In this document: positions 15,001-24,200 of the stretch, piece by piece
How positions within the stretch are numbered: position 1 is the first letter of the stretch
Layout: each line of letters starts with the position of its first letter
Origin: a virus
Length of the DNA stretch: 27,860 nt
Strand: one strand, 5' to 3'
IMG/VR virus record: IMGVR_UViG_3300009593_000095
Location: 1-27,860 of that record
Translations under genes and position numbers: made by a program
The notes under the pieces: generated by a model
The model's database searches: none
The model's input: the letters and a program-made list of their open reading frames with translations, nothing else
Told to the model about the DNA's origin: nothing

Positions 15001-16591
15001 TCTCTCCTTGAATAAATGTTCCAGTTGTTTGCGTTACATAAATTTCTGCTGGATTATGAGCTGCAACATATCCTATTGCACCACTACTAAGTCCTCTAAC
15101 ACGACTAGAAAGTGGAGCAGTAGTTGTAATTGTTCCAGGATTGGAAATATTTAATACTGTATATGTTTGAACATCATATAGATGAAGATCCCATTCTGAA
15201 CCAGTTCCGCTATATTCTGCAGCAGAAAGTCCAAATGCATAAACACGGGCTTCACCAATTTTTGTTCCAGCACCCGCAGTTGGGTTAAGAGCAGCACCTT
15301 TTCTTTGACTGTGAAGAGCAATAGTATTAGCAGTAGATCCACCAACATTAATCCAAGGAGTACCTTCAACATTATTAACTTTCACCAAACTACCCATTCT
15401 AAATGGAACGGATGCTTTGTTTATTGTCTTCGTATCTCTTGGCTTATCTACATCTAGAACTGTAGTGCCTGGTAATGTTACATCAAATCCCCTAACATAT
15501 GCCTTACCTGGAGACAATTTAACACACATGGTATCTTCTGAAGGATCATTACCTTCATCAGTCTTTTGTCCTTCTACATATAAACCATTTGAGGAGATTT
15601 CATCATTCAAAGAATTTTGAATATTAACTCTAAATGGATTTACTGCATAGTTACCAGATTCATCATATGTTCTCTTAGCAAAATACTTCTTAATTTCAGA
15701 ATATACTGAAGTATCTTGTAATTTCTTAATTTCGCCATTTGTAACACGAATTAATTCTACAAAATTCGTATCTTCAAAATCTAAAAGTGCTTTTTTCGCT
15801 AATTTAACACTTATTTTAAACCTATCTGCACCTGGTGCTGCATAGTTAGTAAATCCTTTAGCGTTATCATTTAGAGAAGAATCGTCATTTGCATTAATTA
15901 CAGTTTCAGATATCTCAAGACCAACTCTATATGATGGTTTATTTGAATATGGTTCTAATATAACAACATCTTTAGTAACATTAACAAAGACTCCTCTTAT
16001 AAAATATACACCATGATCAATACCAACTGAAGATCCAATAGTGCAAGGTTCTTCTGTTAATGTTGTTAAAATAGTTTCACCAGCATTTAATGTAGTATTT
16101 CCATAAGTAATATTTTCTTCAAGTGTTAAAATTTCCTCACCAGGGAACATTTCACTTATTGAACTTGTTCCAGATTCGTTATACTTTACAAAAAGAGTAA
16201 TATCATCAACACCTTCATCTGGTGGTAAGACATAATTCTTGATAGTACCAACTATTTGAGATTTCTGTCCTCTAACTTTAGTACCTTTTCCATTATTATT
16301 GTTTACTAATGCATCCAAATATATTGTTATATCAATCCCTAAATGATCTGGATTTACTTTTACTGAAAAATATGTACTATCGTAGGTAACTGCTCCAGGT
16401 ATAACCATAGAGCCTTCTTTGAAGATATGACTTCCAAAAGATTCTAACTGATTCTGCAATATTGACTGGAGACTTGTTAGTTCTCTAGCTTGAACTGGAA
16501 ATCCAGGTTTAAACAGTACCTTATAAAAGTTATCTGCCTTATCAAAATCATCATAATAAGGACTTATATTTAAGTTAGTCTTTTGTGGCAT
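9050..16591 (-). CDS. Giant DUF4815-type baseplate/tail structural protein, 2513 aa
   Basis: The N-terminus is the recognisable part: NLNISPYYDDFDKADNFYKV followed by LFKPGFPVQARELTSLQSIL and FKEGSMVIPGAVTYD is the opening of the DUF4815 family of phage structural proteins. Around residue 1680 a second recurring block begins with DPLAQSFRVDETGMFLTSVD, continues with FVEIRDVELGTPTN, and ends with FLEGGKEYAIVFLSPASDLY. The C-terminal ~150 residues (KRVNLKQPASSLKVFVGANA, DFRVFYRLF, EYQFTINDLEQFDGFVIKIV, VRLKDFRAIALA) form a third conserved-looking domain. Between are long Gly/Thr/Ile-rich beta segments and an 11-threonine run at residues 1372-1382. No catalytic motif, coiled coil or membrane segment was seen. 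It occupies the place of T4 genes 9-12, six bases after gp8, so a baseplate periphery or fibre-attachment role is likely but not proven. ATG is preceded by AAAGAAA as a weak ribosome site. Confidence 0.9.
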   Translation of the reverse strand: MPQKTNLNISPYYDDFDKADNFYKVLFKPGFPVQARELTSLQSILQNQLESFGSHIFKEGSMVIPGAVTYDSTYFSVKVNPDHLGIDITIYLDALVNNNNGKGTKVRGQKSQIVGTIKNYVLPPDEGVDDITLFVKYNESGTSSISEMFPGEEILTLEENITYGNTTLNAGETILTTLTEEPCTIGSSVGIDHGVYFIRGVFVNVTKDVVILEPYSNKPSYRVGLEISETVINANDDSSLNDNAKGFTNYAAPGADRFKISVKLAKKALLDFEDTNFVELIRVTNGEIKKLQDTSVYSEIKKYFAKRTYDESGNYAVNPFRVNIQNSLNDEISSNGLYVEGQKTDEGNDPSEDTMCVKLSPGKAYVRGFDVTLPGTTVLDVDKPRDTKTINKASVPFRMGSLVKVNNVEGTPWINVGGSTANTIALHSQRKGAALNPTAGAGTKIGEARVYAFGLSAAEYSGTGSEWDLHLYDVQTYTVLNISNPGTITTTAPLSSRVRGLSSGAIGYVAAHNPAEIYVTQTTGTFIQGEKLIFNEEIKATNCSVITVTAYTTDDIKSVFQDFNGLTGLTNTSDFSADTVLYDKVLPNFSIVDPLTVSGAANGNSATAQSPRRRFSGQVGVKTDTIVGYSTDFGLQTYNRVTSISADGTSMGLAPITNIADVNSGEIIAGLTTSNIFRIKYPKILNLANSGLYSRLPKKNVSSVDLSDSTLLINRQVAERETSANGTLSFSTNAALEGTTGSGSAFVSSGIGSAFFETFDEERYSIHYEDGSTEPLSADQVSITNAGNDIAFSGLSASTKCVVNVTLKKVGLKTRSKDFVRSHKLEVTRQVGVSTNSGLVSSKYYGLRVEDNEISLNVPDAVKIHAVYESKDTNIPSLDKLTFVSGLALDTNTIIGEKFIGKNSRAIGQIVNRVSATEIEYVYLNDNTFSKGEAITFYESNIETNLQGITNGNYVDRTANYTLDKGHKKQYSDYSKIVRKRNSSPPTNRLLVIFDYYKTQSAESADLFTANSYNKDRYTHDVPHIALDRGTDILDFRPRVNPFDPSTTTDKSPFDFAARTFESISKYVVAPNETSIIGYTYYLPRIDKLVINKFEEVKLIKGVSADNPAPPTELGPSMEVAQITLPPYLYDPVKGPNIRLYDNRRFTMRDIGKIEKRVANLEVMTSLTALELDTKSIQVTDADGLTRFKTGFVVNDFKDRSFINFNRTQGSRCDVDVVNKELISAVDFWSLKADLAFDPSIDENSCDRSANLKLLDDNCQKTGDLITLKYDEVASEIKNLQATQVENINPFNVIVFAGAVILDPPSDNWTRTIYVDDYRTESTGATWAEQSNVVSENATTQTDVVVTEVEVDPGLDDPDRHGFFDGNHTDVTTTTTTTTTTTKELSFTNQLENDIYREFDYVESIKISGATDPFMRSRNVAFNGNGLKPFTKHYHYLDSGIPDVFPKVIQIDMVSGTFSVYEDAIIFKNGKQIGKVRVMAPEHKYGDASVMAVPMGEPSGINVLNGSVETYQVDIFDRTRPAPSDAYSSTSNLFNADVVSLANDETYFGYVTDGCSIVGESSGATATVTNSALMSDNWGDILGAFFFRNANQTPQPPVLFYSGTKTFKLTATTPGTVTLPGSTALASDATGTYHATGTILTQQTSTVGVRNPPEPAQRPNETTTSINISQTSETVRIEAPYRDPLAQSFRVDETGMFLTSVDVYFASKDPAAKVFVEIRDVELGTPTNFLVQDYGQVSLNPRDITTSIDASIATNIKFPSPVFLEGGKEYAIVFLSPASDLYEMWVSTMGQKTVKTANLPDVESAVCTKQYIGGSLFKSQNGTIWTPSQYQDLTFQLYKAAFVENGTVTFYNSPVEAGNENTQALPDNPIRTLPRKLKVKVSGLAAADAPVGRKMSTGLPTDEEDGSITGVVENVFAPINTGTQPELVYGGTQYQFTNQSADPDPIANTIPIKSISGDGAGATATITIDGTTGAVKLIENITAGSRFALGDVVTIDNSSALVARGAGAKFAIKAISSTLDTIHLTDVQGEVFKQGQNLIHYGAANDTRTAATGGTVSSDSEVLSDLNTGNVLEVVQYNHGHHGANNAVKLEGIEPDSVATQTTADLTLGGTLVSVASTSSFVNFAGIATDRGDALIESEIVSYVVGTGQLTLDGRGLGGSTAIGHSTGVSVQPYQINGFPLAGINSTINVPANTTLRSESNIDNYFLEIDRGTGPRGNNVADNKALVCFTSEKAVGGKTVKVSQNHQFSTLSPQFNVITPGKGTFVNTAVRTVSGTSAGGSEVSFIDQGFEPTILNETTFFPTPRLVASKTNESLRLSTLPKHKSLALKVDFKSTDSNLSPVLDAKYATFVLGRNKINAPVLDYATDTRSNSLENDPHGSIFVSKRVNLKQPASSLKVFVGANAQPEADFRVFYRLFSADSSEVSQTYRAFPGYKNLIDTDGDGFGDDIIDIGLNDGRADAQVKKNGQNDFSEYQFTINDLEQFDGFVIKIVMSSINECVPVRLKDFRAIALA
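12446..12478 (-). repeat. Microsatellite-like run encoding 11 consecutive threonines
   Basis: Eleven Thr codons alternate almost perfectly between ACT and ACA (one ACC) in the DUF4815-type gene, residues 1372-1382, flanked by HTDV and KELSF. The hexamer-like alternation suggests slippage expansion. The stretch probably forms an exposed linker between two structured halves of the protein. Confidence 0.9.
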
Positions 16592-16597
16592 TTTTCT

Positions 16598-18199
16598 TTA
16601 GAATTCCAGGATGATTTTAACGTCTTCTTTTTGTCTCTCATTACGAGCGATCAAAGGTCTATTGTCTAAGTAAACAATCTCCCCTGATCCTTTATTTATC
16701 TCTGAATTGGATAACCCATTTGAGAAGTTAACTCCCAAATCAATTAACTTAGTTCCAGTTGGATTAGTTGTTATTCCACTAAATGAGGTATTAATACCTG
16801 CAGAGAAGTTGGAACTATCACCTTTTATTGCATTTGATGATGCTTCAAAGGAATAAATTGCACCAGAAGTTGATATACCAGCATAATCAGTTTGATCATT
16901 TGTAGCCTTTGTATAGTTTAGGGATCTATCTCTAAAATACTTCATCACTTTAGTATCAGCATCATATGAAGCAACATATCCTTGAGCAATTCGCCCATTT
17001 GTCAATACTTGTGTTATACGCTCACCAACCTTTGGTTCAACTGATCCACTAAGCGATTCAAAAATGAATGCTGATGTTGATGAAAATGTAGAATCACTAT
17101 AAGTTACTGCTGTTCCCACTTTAGTTGGGTTCTTAACAATACCTACCTGTGCAAATTTAGTATCAGATGGGAAATCTTTTGTAGAATCGTCAAATCTAGC
17201 ATATACCAAAATTCTATCAGTACCTAATTCCTTGTAAATATCATATCCATGACCCAAGGATGGAGGTATAATAGGAACAAGTTTTGCTCTCTGGTTTGAT
17301 GGATGAGCAGCATCTTGCAATCCACCCAAATCTACTAGTCCGTAACTATAACCATTTCCACCAGAACTAACAGTAGCATTAGTTATTTTACCACCTACTA
17401 CATCAACTCTTGCCTTACCGCCGTCACCATCACCTAATATATCAACTTCTTGTCCCAATCCATCAGCATATTTACCGCCAGCATTAGCAATATAAATGTG
17501 TTTAATTTGATTGTTGTTTAGAGTAGAATTTCCATTCTCTCTAACAGCTTTAATTTGGGCATCTGTACTAGTTGACCAATCATTAGGAACAGTAATATAT
17601 TCTGTAGAGTCAAACTTTAATATATCTGCAGGTGAAACAGTATAAAGATACTTCCAAATATAACCATCACCACTAGTACCTGCTCTAGAAGGTTCTAAAT
17701 CGGTGAACATTGGTTCATCTTGAGAAATATTCCCAGTTGGATTATCACCACTTGAACCATTTGAAATGCAAACATATACTTTGAACTCAGAGTTCATTAC
17801 ATAATAACTTGCACCATATAATCTACTAGAATCATTTATAGGACTCTGTTGACCAGATTCGGTTGAATAATCATCACGATACATTTCATATCTTTTACCA
17901 GCAGTCCAATCTATTCTTCTAATAATTCTTCTTATGTTAGCAGAAGCAATTCTCTTAGCAAACATCATAGTATCGCCCACATGAGCAGTACTAGAGAAAC
18001 TATCTAAAGGTTTTGGTGTTGAATTAGTTTTATTCCAATCACTAGATCTTCCATACCCAACTTGAACACTAGGTGATGGTGTTCCTGTTGGATTAGACAA
18101 TCCAATAAAAACATAATATGAATTTTTTTCTGATTCTACTGATTCGACAAAATTGCTTGCGTTTAAGATTCTAAACTGATCAGTAACAATTGCTGGCAT
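16598..18199 (-). CDS. 8: Baseplate wedge protein gp8, enlarged
   Basis: gp8 is a dimeric wedge component joined to gp7, gp10 and gp6 in the T4 baseplate. Matches to T4 gp8: N-terminal VTDQFRILNASNFVES (T4 VTSKFRTEKMLNFYNS); YYVFIGLS and VGYGRSSDW (T4 TIFITFGRSEPW); IIRRIDW (T4 VIPRRDW); GDGYIWKYLYTVSPAD then STEYITVPNDW at ~177-207 (T4 GDGYVWEYLFEIPPD and NEYIVVPW); and C-terminal GSGEIVYLDNRPLIARNERQ then DVKIILEF (T4 GEMIYMENRPPIIMAMDQ and INILFTF). It has 533 residues against 334 in T4. The extra length is mainly after residue 207 and includes a GDGGKARVDVVGG/SSGGNGYSYG beta module at ~235-295. It has its own late promoter 31 bases upstream and lies six bases before the DUF4815 gene. Confidence 0.95.
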   Translation of the reverse strand: MPAIVTDQFRILNASNFVESVESEKNSYYVFIGLSNPTGTPSPSVQVGYGRSSDWNKTNSTPKPLDSFSSTAHVGDTMMFAKRIASANIRRIIRRIDWTAGKRYEMYRDDYSTESGQQSPINDSSRLYGASYYVMNSEFKVYVCISNGSSGDNPTGNISQDEPMFTDLEPSRAGTSGDGYIWKYLYTVSPADILKFDSTEYITVPNDWSTSTDAQIKAVRENGNSTLNNNQIKHIYIANAGGKYADGLGQEVDILGDGDGGKARVDVVGGKITNATVSSGGNGYSYGLVDLGGLQDAAHPSNQRAKLVPIIPPSLGHGYDIYKELGTDRILVYARFDDSTKDFPSDTKFAQVGIVKNPTKVGTAVTYSDSTFSSTSAFIFESLSGSVEPKVGERITQVLTNGRIAQGYVASYDADTKVMKYFRDRSLNYTKATNDQTDYAGISTSGAIYSFEASSNAIKGDSSNFSAGINTSFSGITTNPTGTKLIDLGVNFSNGLSNSEINKGSGEIVYLDNRPLIARNERQKEDVKIILEF

Positions 18200-18230
18200 G
18201 ATTATAAATTAAGTTGCTACTTTTTTTCTT

Positions 18231-18239
18231 TATTTATAG
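18231..18239 (-). promoter_or_regulatory. T4-type late promoter (CTATAAATA)
   Basis: On the minus strand the 48-base gap between the giant gene and gp8 contains CTATAAATA, a perfect T4 late consensus TATAAATA with the preceding C commonly seen in cyanophage late promoters (from memory). It lies 31 bases before the gp8 ATG. The leader is A-rich (AAAGAAAAAAAG) and has no strong Shine-Dalgarno sequence. This is the best promoter in the window and would drive gp8 and the genes after it independently of the giant gene. Confidence 0.8.
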
Positions 18240-18247
18240 ACATAATT

Positions 18248-21200
18248 TTATAGTCCACTAACAATTCGGATAGAACCAGTATTTCTTAGTCCAAATTCAG
18301 AATTTAAACCTTCAAAATACCTTCTTTGAATTGTTGGGAAAGTTGATAAACCTGAATCAACTGTCAAACCAGTAACCCCAATAGAAATTGGAGAAGTTGA
18401 TCTTTCCCCATTATATATTCTACCCCAAGATAAAGTTCCTAACGAAGTTGTTAATCCAACGTTAGTTATATCATAATAACCAGTTTGAGCGAAACCAGTA
18501 GTGTTAGTTGAACTTAAGATATCGCATGTAATTTCTGCTCTAAAGTCGCTAAGTTGTGAGAATGTATGAACTTTGTAAATGTTATCTAGGAAGTGTGTTC
18601 CAATAGCAACTACGCTATTATCATGCCCATCAACAGAAGTAACTCCATCTCCTATTGTAGTATCTTTAATTAACAGTGGATATCCAACTGCTAACTTATT
18701 AGCATTTGATTTATGTGAAGTAAAGAAGAACTTAAGTGCCTTGGTTCCTGCACCACCAGAACCTTCTACTGAAGCAATTCCAGTAATAATTCCTGTATAA
18801 CCCTCAACATTATCAAATGAAGTCATTTCCTCTGTTTGATAACGAGGATTTTTGATGATTACTTGTGGTGGATTTGTATAAGTGTATCCCAATCCAATAT
18901 TGTCTGTTGATACAGAATCAACTTTACCGTTTACAATATTTGCAGTTGCTTCTGCAAATGTAGAAACTCCAACTTGTGCATACTCATTTTTAACTGTTGT
19001 TCCAATACCAACTCCAATTGGTGCTGCGATTGATAATGTAACTGCAGAACCAACATAACCACTACCAGATTCAACAATAGTGAATCCTGATATATCACCC
19101 TTAGCAGAAACAGTTGCGGTAATTGCTGCTGCTACTGAATTATCAGGTGACATTAATAATGCATCTACTGCAGTAATATTAACGTTATACCTATCAACAG
19201 TTCCTAATGCAGGGTTAGCATCATCTTCATAGAAGAATGCTTCTGCATCATCAACAAATATTCCACCAATACCTGAGTTTCCTGATGTAAGGCTAACATC
19301 ACCAATAACTTTTGCTGTTGGATAAATCTGTGGTTCAATAATTTCTCTTGCTTTAGAGATTAATTCACCCTTAATAATCTTATCTTCCTTCTGTTTTGTC
19401 CAATCAACAGGTTTGAAGTCAGACTCATTAATACCTTTTCCTCTGTATAGAGTTGTTTCTACAAGATCAGAACCAAGAATGTCCTTAATAATTCTATCCT
19501 TCTCCTGATCTATAGTATTTGTAAATGCAGGATTCTTAAAGATGCGAATATCATCACCAATCTTGATAGTTTCATTAATATTAACTATCTCAACATCAAC
19601 TCCATCCTGTCCCTTATAGAAGAATACATCAACTTTATCTTTTACTGATGGTGCTTCTGTGAAGGTAAATGTTGTTCCACCTTCAAATTGGTATGCAACA
19701 TTAGGAGTCTGCATAACACCATTTACAAATATTACTAGAACTGCATTTAAATCAATTTGCTCTCCTAGTAGAGATTCTTCATCAATTTCAAAACTTAATA
19801 ATTGTCCATTTCGGAATAGTGGGAATCTCTTTCTGGTTCCAGTTTGCATAGGTGAAATATCATCTATGAAATCTAACTCACCAAACTGCCAAGCAGCAAA
19901 GAAATCGTTAAATGTTGATACAACTTCTAGTTGGAACTCTTGTAAAGGTTTCTGCAATCTCTTATCAGTTACTAATCCGATTGGTTTTAATTTGTCACCA
20001 ACAGCGAATGAGTAACCAGATCTGGCAACATCAAATTCTGAAATCTCAAACATGCTTCTAGCAGTTCCAACATTAGTTGTTGCTGGAGTAACATTAAGAT
20101 TCAATAGTAAATTTCTACCAGTATCTTCTGTTTTACCAATACCTAATCTAGAAATACCAACAACTGGCATATTTTCGTAAATTGGTTCTGGTGTTGAAAC
20201 CTCAGGATTAACATATCTTGAACCCTGATTAGTAACAGTAAACTCTAAAGCACCACCAGTTCCAGCAGGAGATTTACCTACCTGCAATCTCATAGTGTTT
20301 ATTGTTACTCTACCTACAGGTAAATCTGTATGATATGCTGGATCAGTTATACGTGGATATAGATGATTTGTTTGATAAACATCTTGAGCACATTGGAATA
20401 CCAAAGATCCTGGTGTAATTTGAACAGAAGCATTTGATTTCTGAATACAGTTGGTTACAGTTTTACCAGGTACAAATGTATGTGTAAATTGAGATAATGA
20501 TGGACTTGGATTTACATTAACTTTAAATGTGTTAGTTGTTACTGCATAAATTGAAAGCCATCTTCCACTTGCGTAATCAGTCGGTCTTGGATATCTGTGT
20601 TCTGTTTGATTATTATCCTTTGTACAGGTAAATGTTAACCCATAATCTTCAATTAGAATCTTATCACCAACAGAATAACCGTGATTTGCCTTAGTTAGAG
20701 TTAGATTTCCAGTATTCTTAACATAAGATGCATTTGTTGGTGTTGTTAAAGATGCACCAGAAATGCCATGATTGTTACTAATAACAACCAATTCACCAGT
20801 TGTTGGATCGTAAGTTACATTACTTGCTGTTGTAGATCCATATGAAACAGTAACTCCCTGATACTGAGGTGGAATACCAACATTTACAGTTACAGTAGTT
20901 CCTGTTACAGCAGTAATTCCTAATTCTCTATTATATGCAGGATCAGATGTTCTTGGATAAGCGTGTACTGTTGCATGATCATCAGCATCACAAGTAAAGT
21001 TAAGTGCTTTAGATTTTATTGTTAAAGTATTTAATGCTCTCTTAATAGAACCTGCTGCTCCACTTACAAATGTATGTGTGTCTGTATTAGTAGAAGGAAT
21101 TGTATCTAATATTTGAATATCAAATGTATCTGTCTGAACATTAGAAATTGCAACCCACTTATTACTAATAGGATCACTAACACGAGGATATGCAGTTGTT

Positions 21201-24200
21201 GCATTACCACTTACAGCACCAACATTACAAGTAATAGTACCACCAGATTGATCAACAGCAGTTATTGCAATAGCAGTATTATATGCAGGATCAGTTGTAC
21301 GTGGATATGTCTTAGTCTTAACGTTACCGTCAGCAGTACAAGTAAAGGATAATTTATTAGCACCAATTGTAACTGTATCACTAGTTGTAAAACTATGCGA
21401 TCCAATAGTCATTACACAAAGACCAGTATTAGGATCATATACTGCATTTGTTACATTTTTCTGGACACTACCAGCAGTAATTGTAATAGCATTAGTTGAT
21501 GTTCCACCAACCCACGTATGTGCTGAACCTACACCATATTGGCATTTAAATGTAACTGCACCATCATCGAGTCTTACATAGTCACCATTAGAGAAGTTAT
21601 GACCAGTAATCTTCAAGGTCATAACACCTGTAGTTGGATTATAACTAGTGCCTGATTCTGCCTGATGTGAAGTAGCAGCAGATAATCCAGTAGTAGATCC
21701 AATATTTAATTCTAATTCACCTGTTACTGCATTATATGTGGCAGCAGAAACAGATTTCTTCGTAGTGCCAACAGTAATAGCATCCCACTTATTAGTTCCT
21801 ACAAATGTATGAGTTCCAATAGAATTTACAAACTTATGCTTATTTGTTGCAACCTTAGCGGTAAATAATGCACCAGTTCCTCCTCCACCACCAGATCCAA
21901 CATTAACACTAATAGTATTAGTTGTGGCATCATCTAATCCTAATGTCTGTCCTGCAGCAGGATCAGTAGCACGAGGATATGGATGAACACTAACATGCTT
22001 ATCTCTAGAACAAGTAAAGCTTAAAGATTCTGTTCCAATAGTAACTGTGTTTGTTGCTCTCTTAATAGAATCTACTGCTACAGGTAGATTTGCAACAAAT
22101 GAATGTGTGTAATTACCACCCGTCTTAACTGCATTTGCATCTGCACCAGAGAAAGTATGTCTTGAAGTATGTGTTGATGGTACTGTATCTAAAGTTTGAA
22201 TCGTAATAGTTGTATCAGTAACAGATTGAATATTAATTGCAGTATCATGATAAGGATCAGATGCTCTTGGATATGCCTTTTCAGCAGTATTATCATCAAG
22301 GTCACAAGTAAATTTAATTGATTCTTGATCAAGTTTGATGCTAGTTCCTGGTTTTAATGTATGAGGACCAACTGTTATCTCCATTAATCCTGTTGTAGGA
22401 TCATATTCAGCAAAGGTTGGTGTGAATGCTACTTCTGGTGAAGCACCAACATTAATATCAAAAGTAAATTGAGTTACATTTGATATTGCTATCCACTTAC
22501 CACTTATTGGATCTGAAGGTCTAGGATAAGTATGGTTGCTACCATTACTATCCATAGTACAAGTAAATGTGATTGAATTATCGGCAATCTTTATAAGATC
22601 ACCATTAGAGAATCCGTGACCGTTAGTCAATACACCTGCGGTGATTGTCATCGCACCAGTTGTTGGATTATATGTTGCACCATTAACATCGTGTGTGGTT
22701 GCAGCAGTTAATCCATGATTGTTTCCAAGAGTTAATATTAATTCTCCAGTTGATGAGATATAATCTACAGTCTCAGGTGTATATTGAGTTCCTGTATTAG
22801 CGGTAATTGAATTTGTATTTGATGAAACAAATTTATGTACAAACTGTATATCAGTAGCTCCGATAGAAACTGGATCACGATATCCAGAACCAAATGTTAG
22901 ATCGTTATACCATTCATACACACTTCCACCACCGTGATAGTTGTGTGAAATTGTTGTTAAACCTGCTTGAACTTCAAATGTTCTCTCAGATATAATACCA
23001 ACTATAGGTAAACCTCTTTCATGATCTTGGAAGAAGTTGGTTGTAACACCAACATATCCACCATCACCAATTGTTTTTACTGCGTCAGATGTTGCTGAAA
23101 CGAACGTGTGAGCACCTGTAAAGGTTGGTGCTGTTCCTAGTAGGATATTTACCTTAAACGTATTTGTCGTTACGTCAGAGACGTATAGGTACTGATCATG
23201 AGCAGGATCGGTAGCACGAGGATATGTCTTATTCTGACTTGCTGATGTAACTTGCCCAACATTAACTGAAAGTGATGTTCCAGTTACTCCAATAATTGGA
23301 AGAACTTGACCAGATGCAGGATCAGTAGCACGAGGGTATGAATGATTTGATCCGTGAGAATCCATATCACAGGTGAATGTAACAGCACCGTCAGCAAGTT
23401 CAATAGTGTTACTTGTAGTTAAAGTATGAGGTCCAATCTCTAATACCAATTCACCAGTTGCAGGATTATAGGTTGTACCAGTTGCAGCAGTTTTAGTAGA
23501 ACCAGTATTAGGAGTAATAGCGTTTGGAACACCACTTACGAATGTATGTTGACCTTCACCACCATTACAAGTAAATGTTAATGAATCTTTTTCAAGTTTG
23601 ATTGCATCTCCATTAGAAAGACCGTGATCATTAATCTGTAAGGTTAAATCTCCAGTAGAGGCATTATATGCTGTTGAACCTGTAACAACTGTTCCAACAA
23701 CATTAGTTGGGCATCTAAATTCCAAATGCTTTAGATGAACTGTAGTTGGATACTGTAATGCATATCCATGAACAGAACTTGTTGTAACTGTTATGATTCC
23801 AGTAGTGTTATCATAAGCAGCAGTCTGAATACCAATTTCATACTTAGATGATGCACCTATTCCAGTAATCTTATCAATAGAACCAGCAGCAAATAAATTA
23901 CTGTTACTCTTTAGGTTAGGTTTAACTTTAGCACCGACAAGTGGAGCATATCCAATACCTGGAGTAGAACCCATAGAAACAATCAATCCACCTCTTGGTA
24001 GTTGATTCTGATTAATATCAAAATCAGATTGCATAGGAGTACCATTCTCTGAAGATATTCCAGTAAAGATAACGCTAGAAATACCAGCAGTAGAATCTGC
24101 TTTTATCTCATAGTTATTACCTGCGTTGTTTAATGTAAGAGGAGTCTGGAATACACCGTTAATGAATAAGATACCATTTCCAACAGCAACACCAGTTTCA

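Noticed and set aside
15151-15372. Minus-strand 73-codon frame inside the DUF4815-type gene
   Set aside because: It overlaps the large gene completely in another frame, is Leu/Val-rich low-complexity sequence, and has no ribosome site.
16693-16700. GATAAATA on the minus strand about 100 bases before the DUF4815-type gene
   Set aside because: It lies inside the gp8 coding sequence, is further from a start codon than the other octamers, and differs from the consensus first base. A chance match is likely in this AT-rich sequence.
19659-20015. Plus-strand 118-codon frame, and similar plus-strand frames at 6976-7464, 12975-13211, 21113-21352 and elsewhere
   Set aside because: All lie inside long minus-strand structural genes with clear protein signatures, have no promoter or ribosome site, and look like reverse-complement shadows.
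20275-23820. Regularly spaced similar segments considered as a CRISPR or other nucleotide repeat array
   Set aside because: Spacing is irregular and ~100-300 bases, the similarity is mainly at protein level within one open frame, and there are no short identical repeats with unique spacers.
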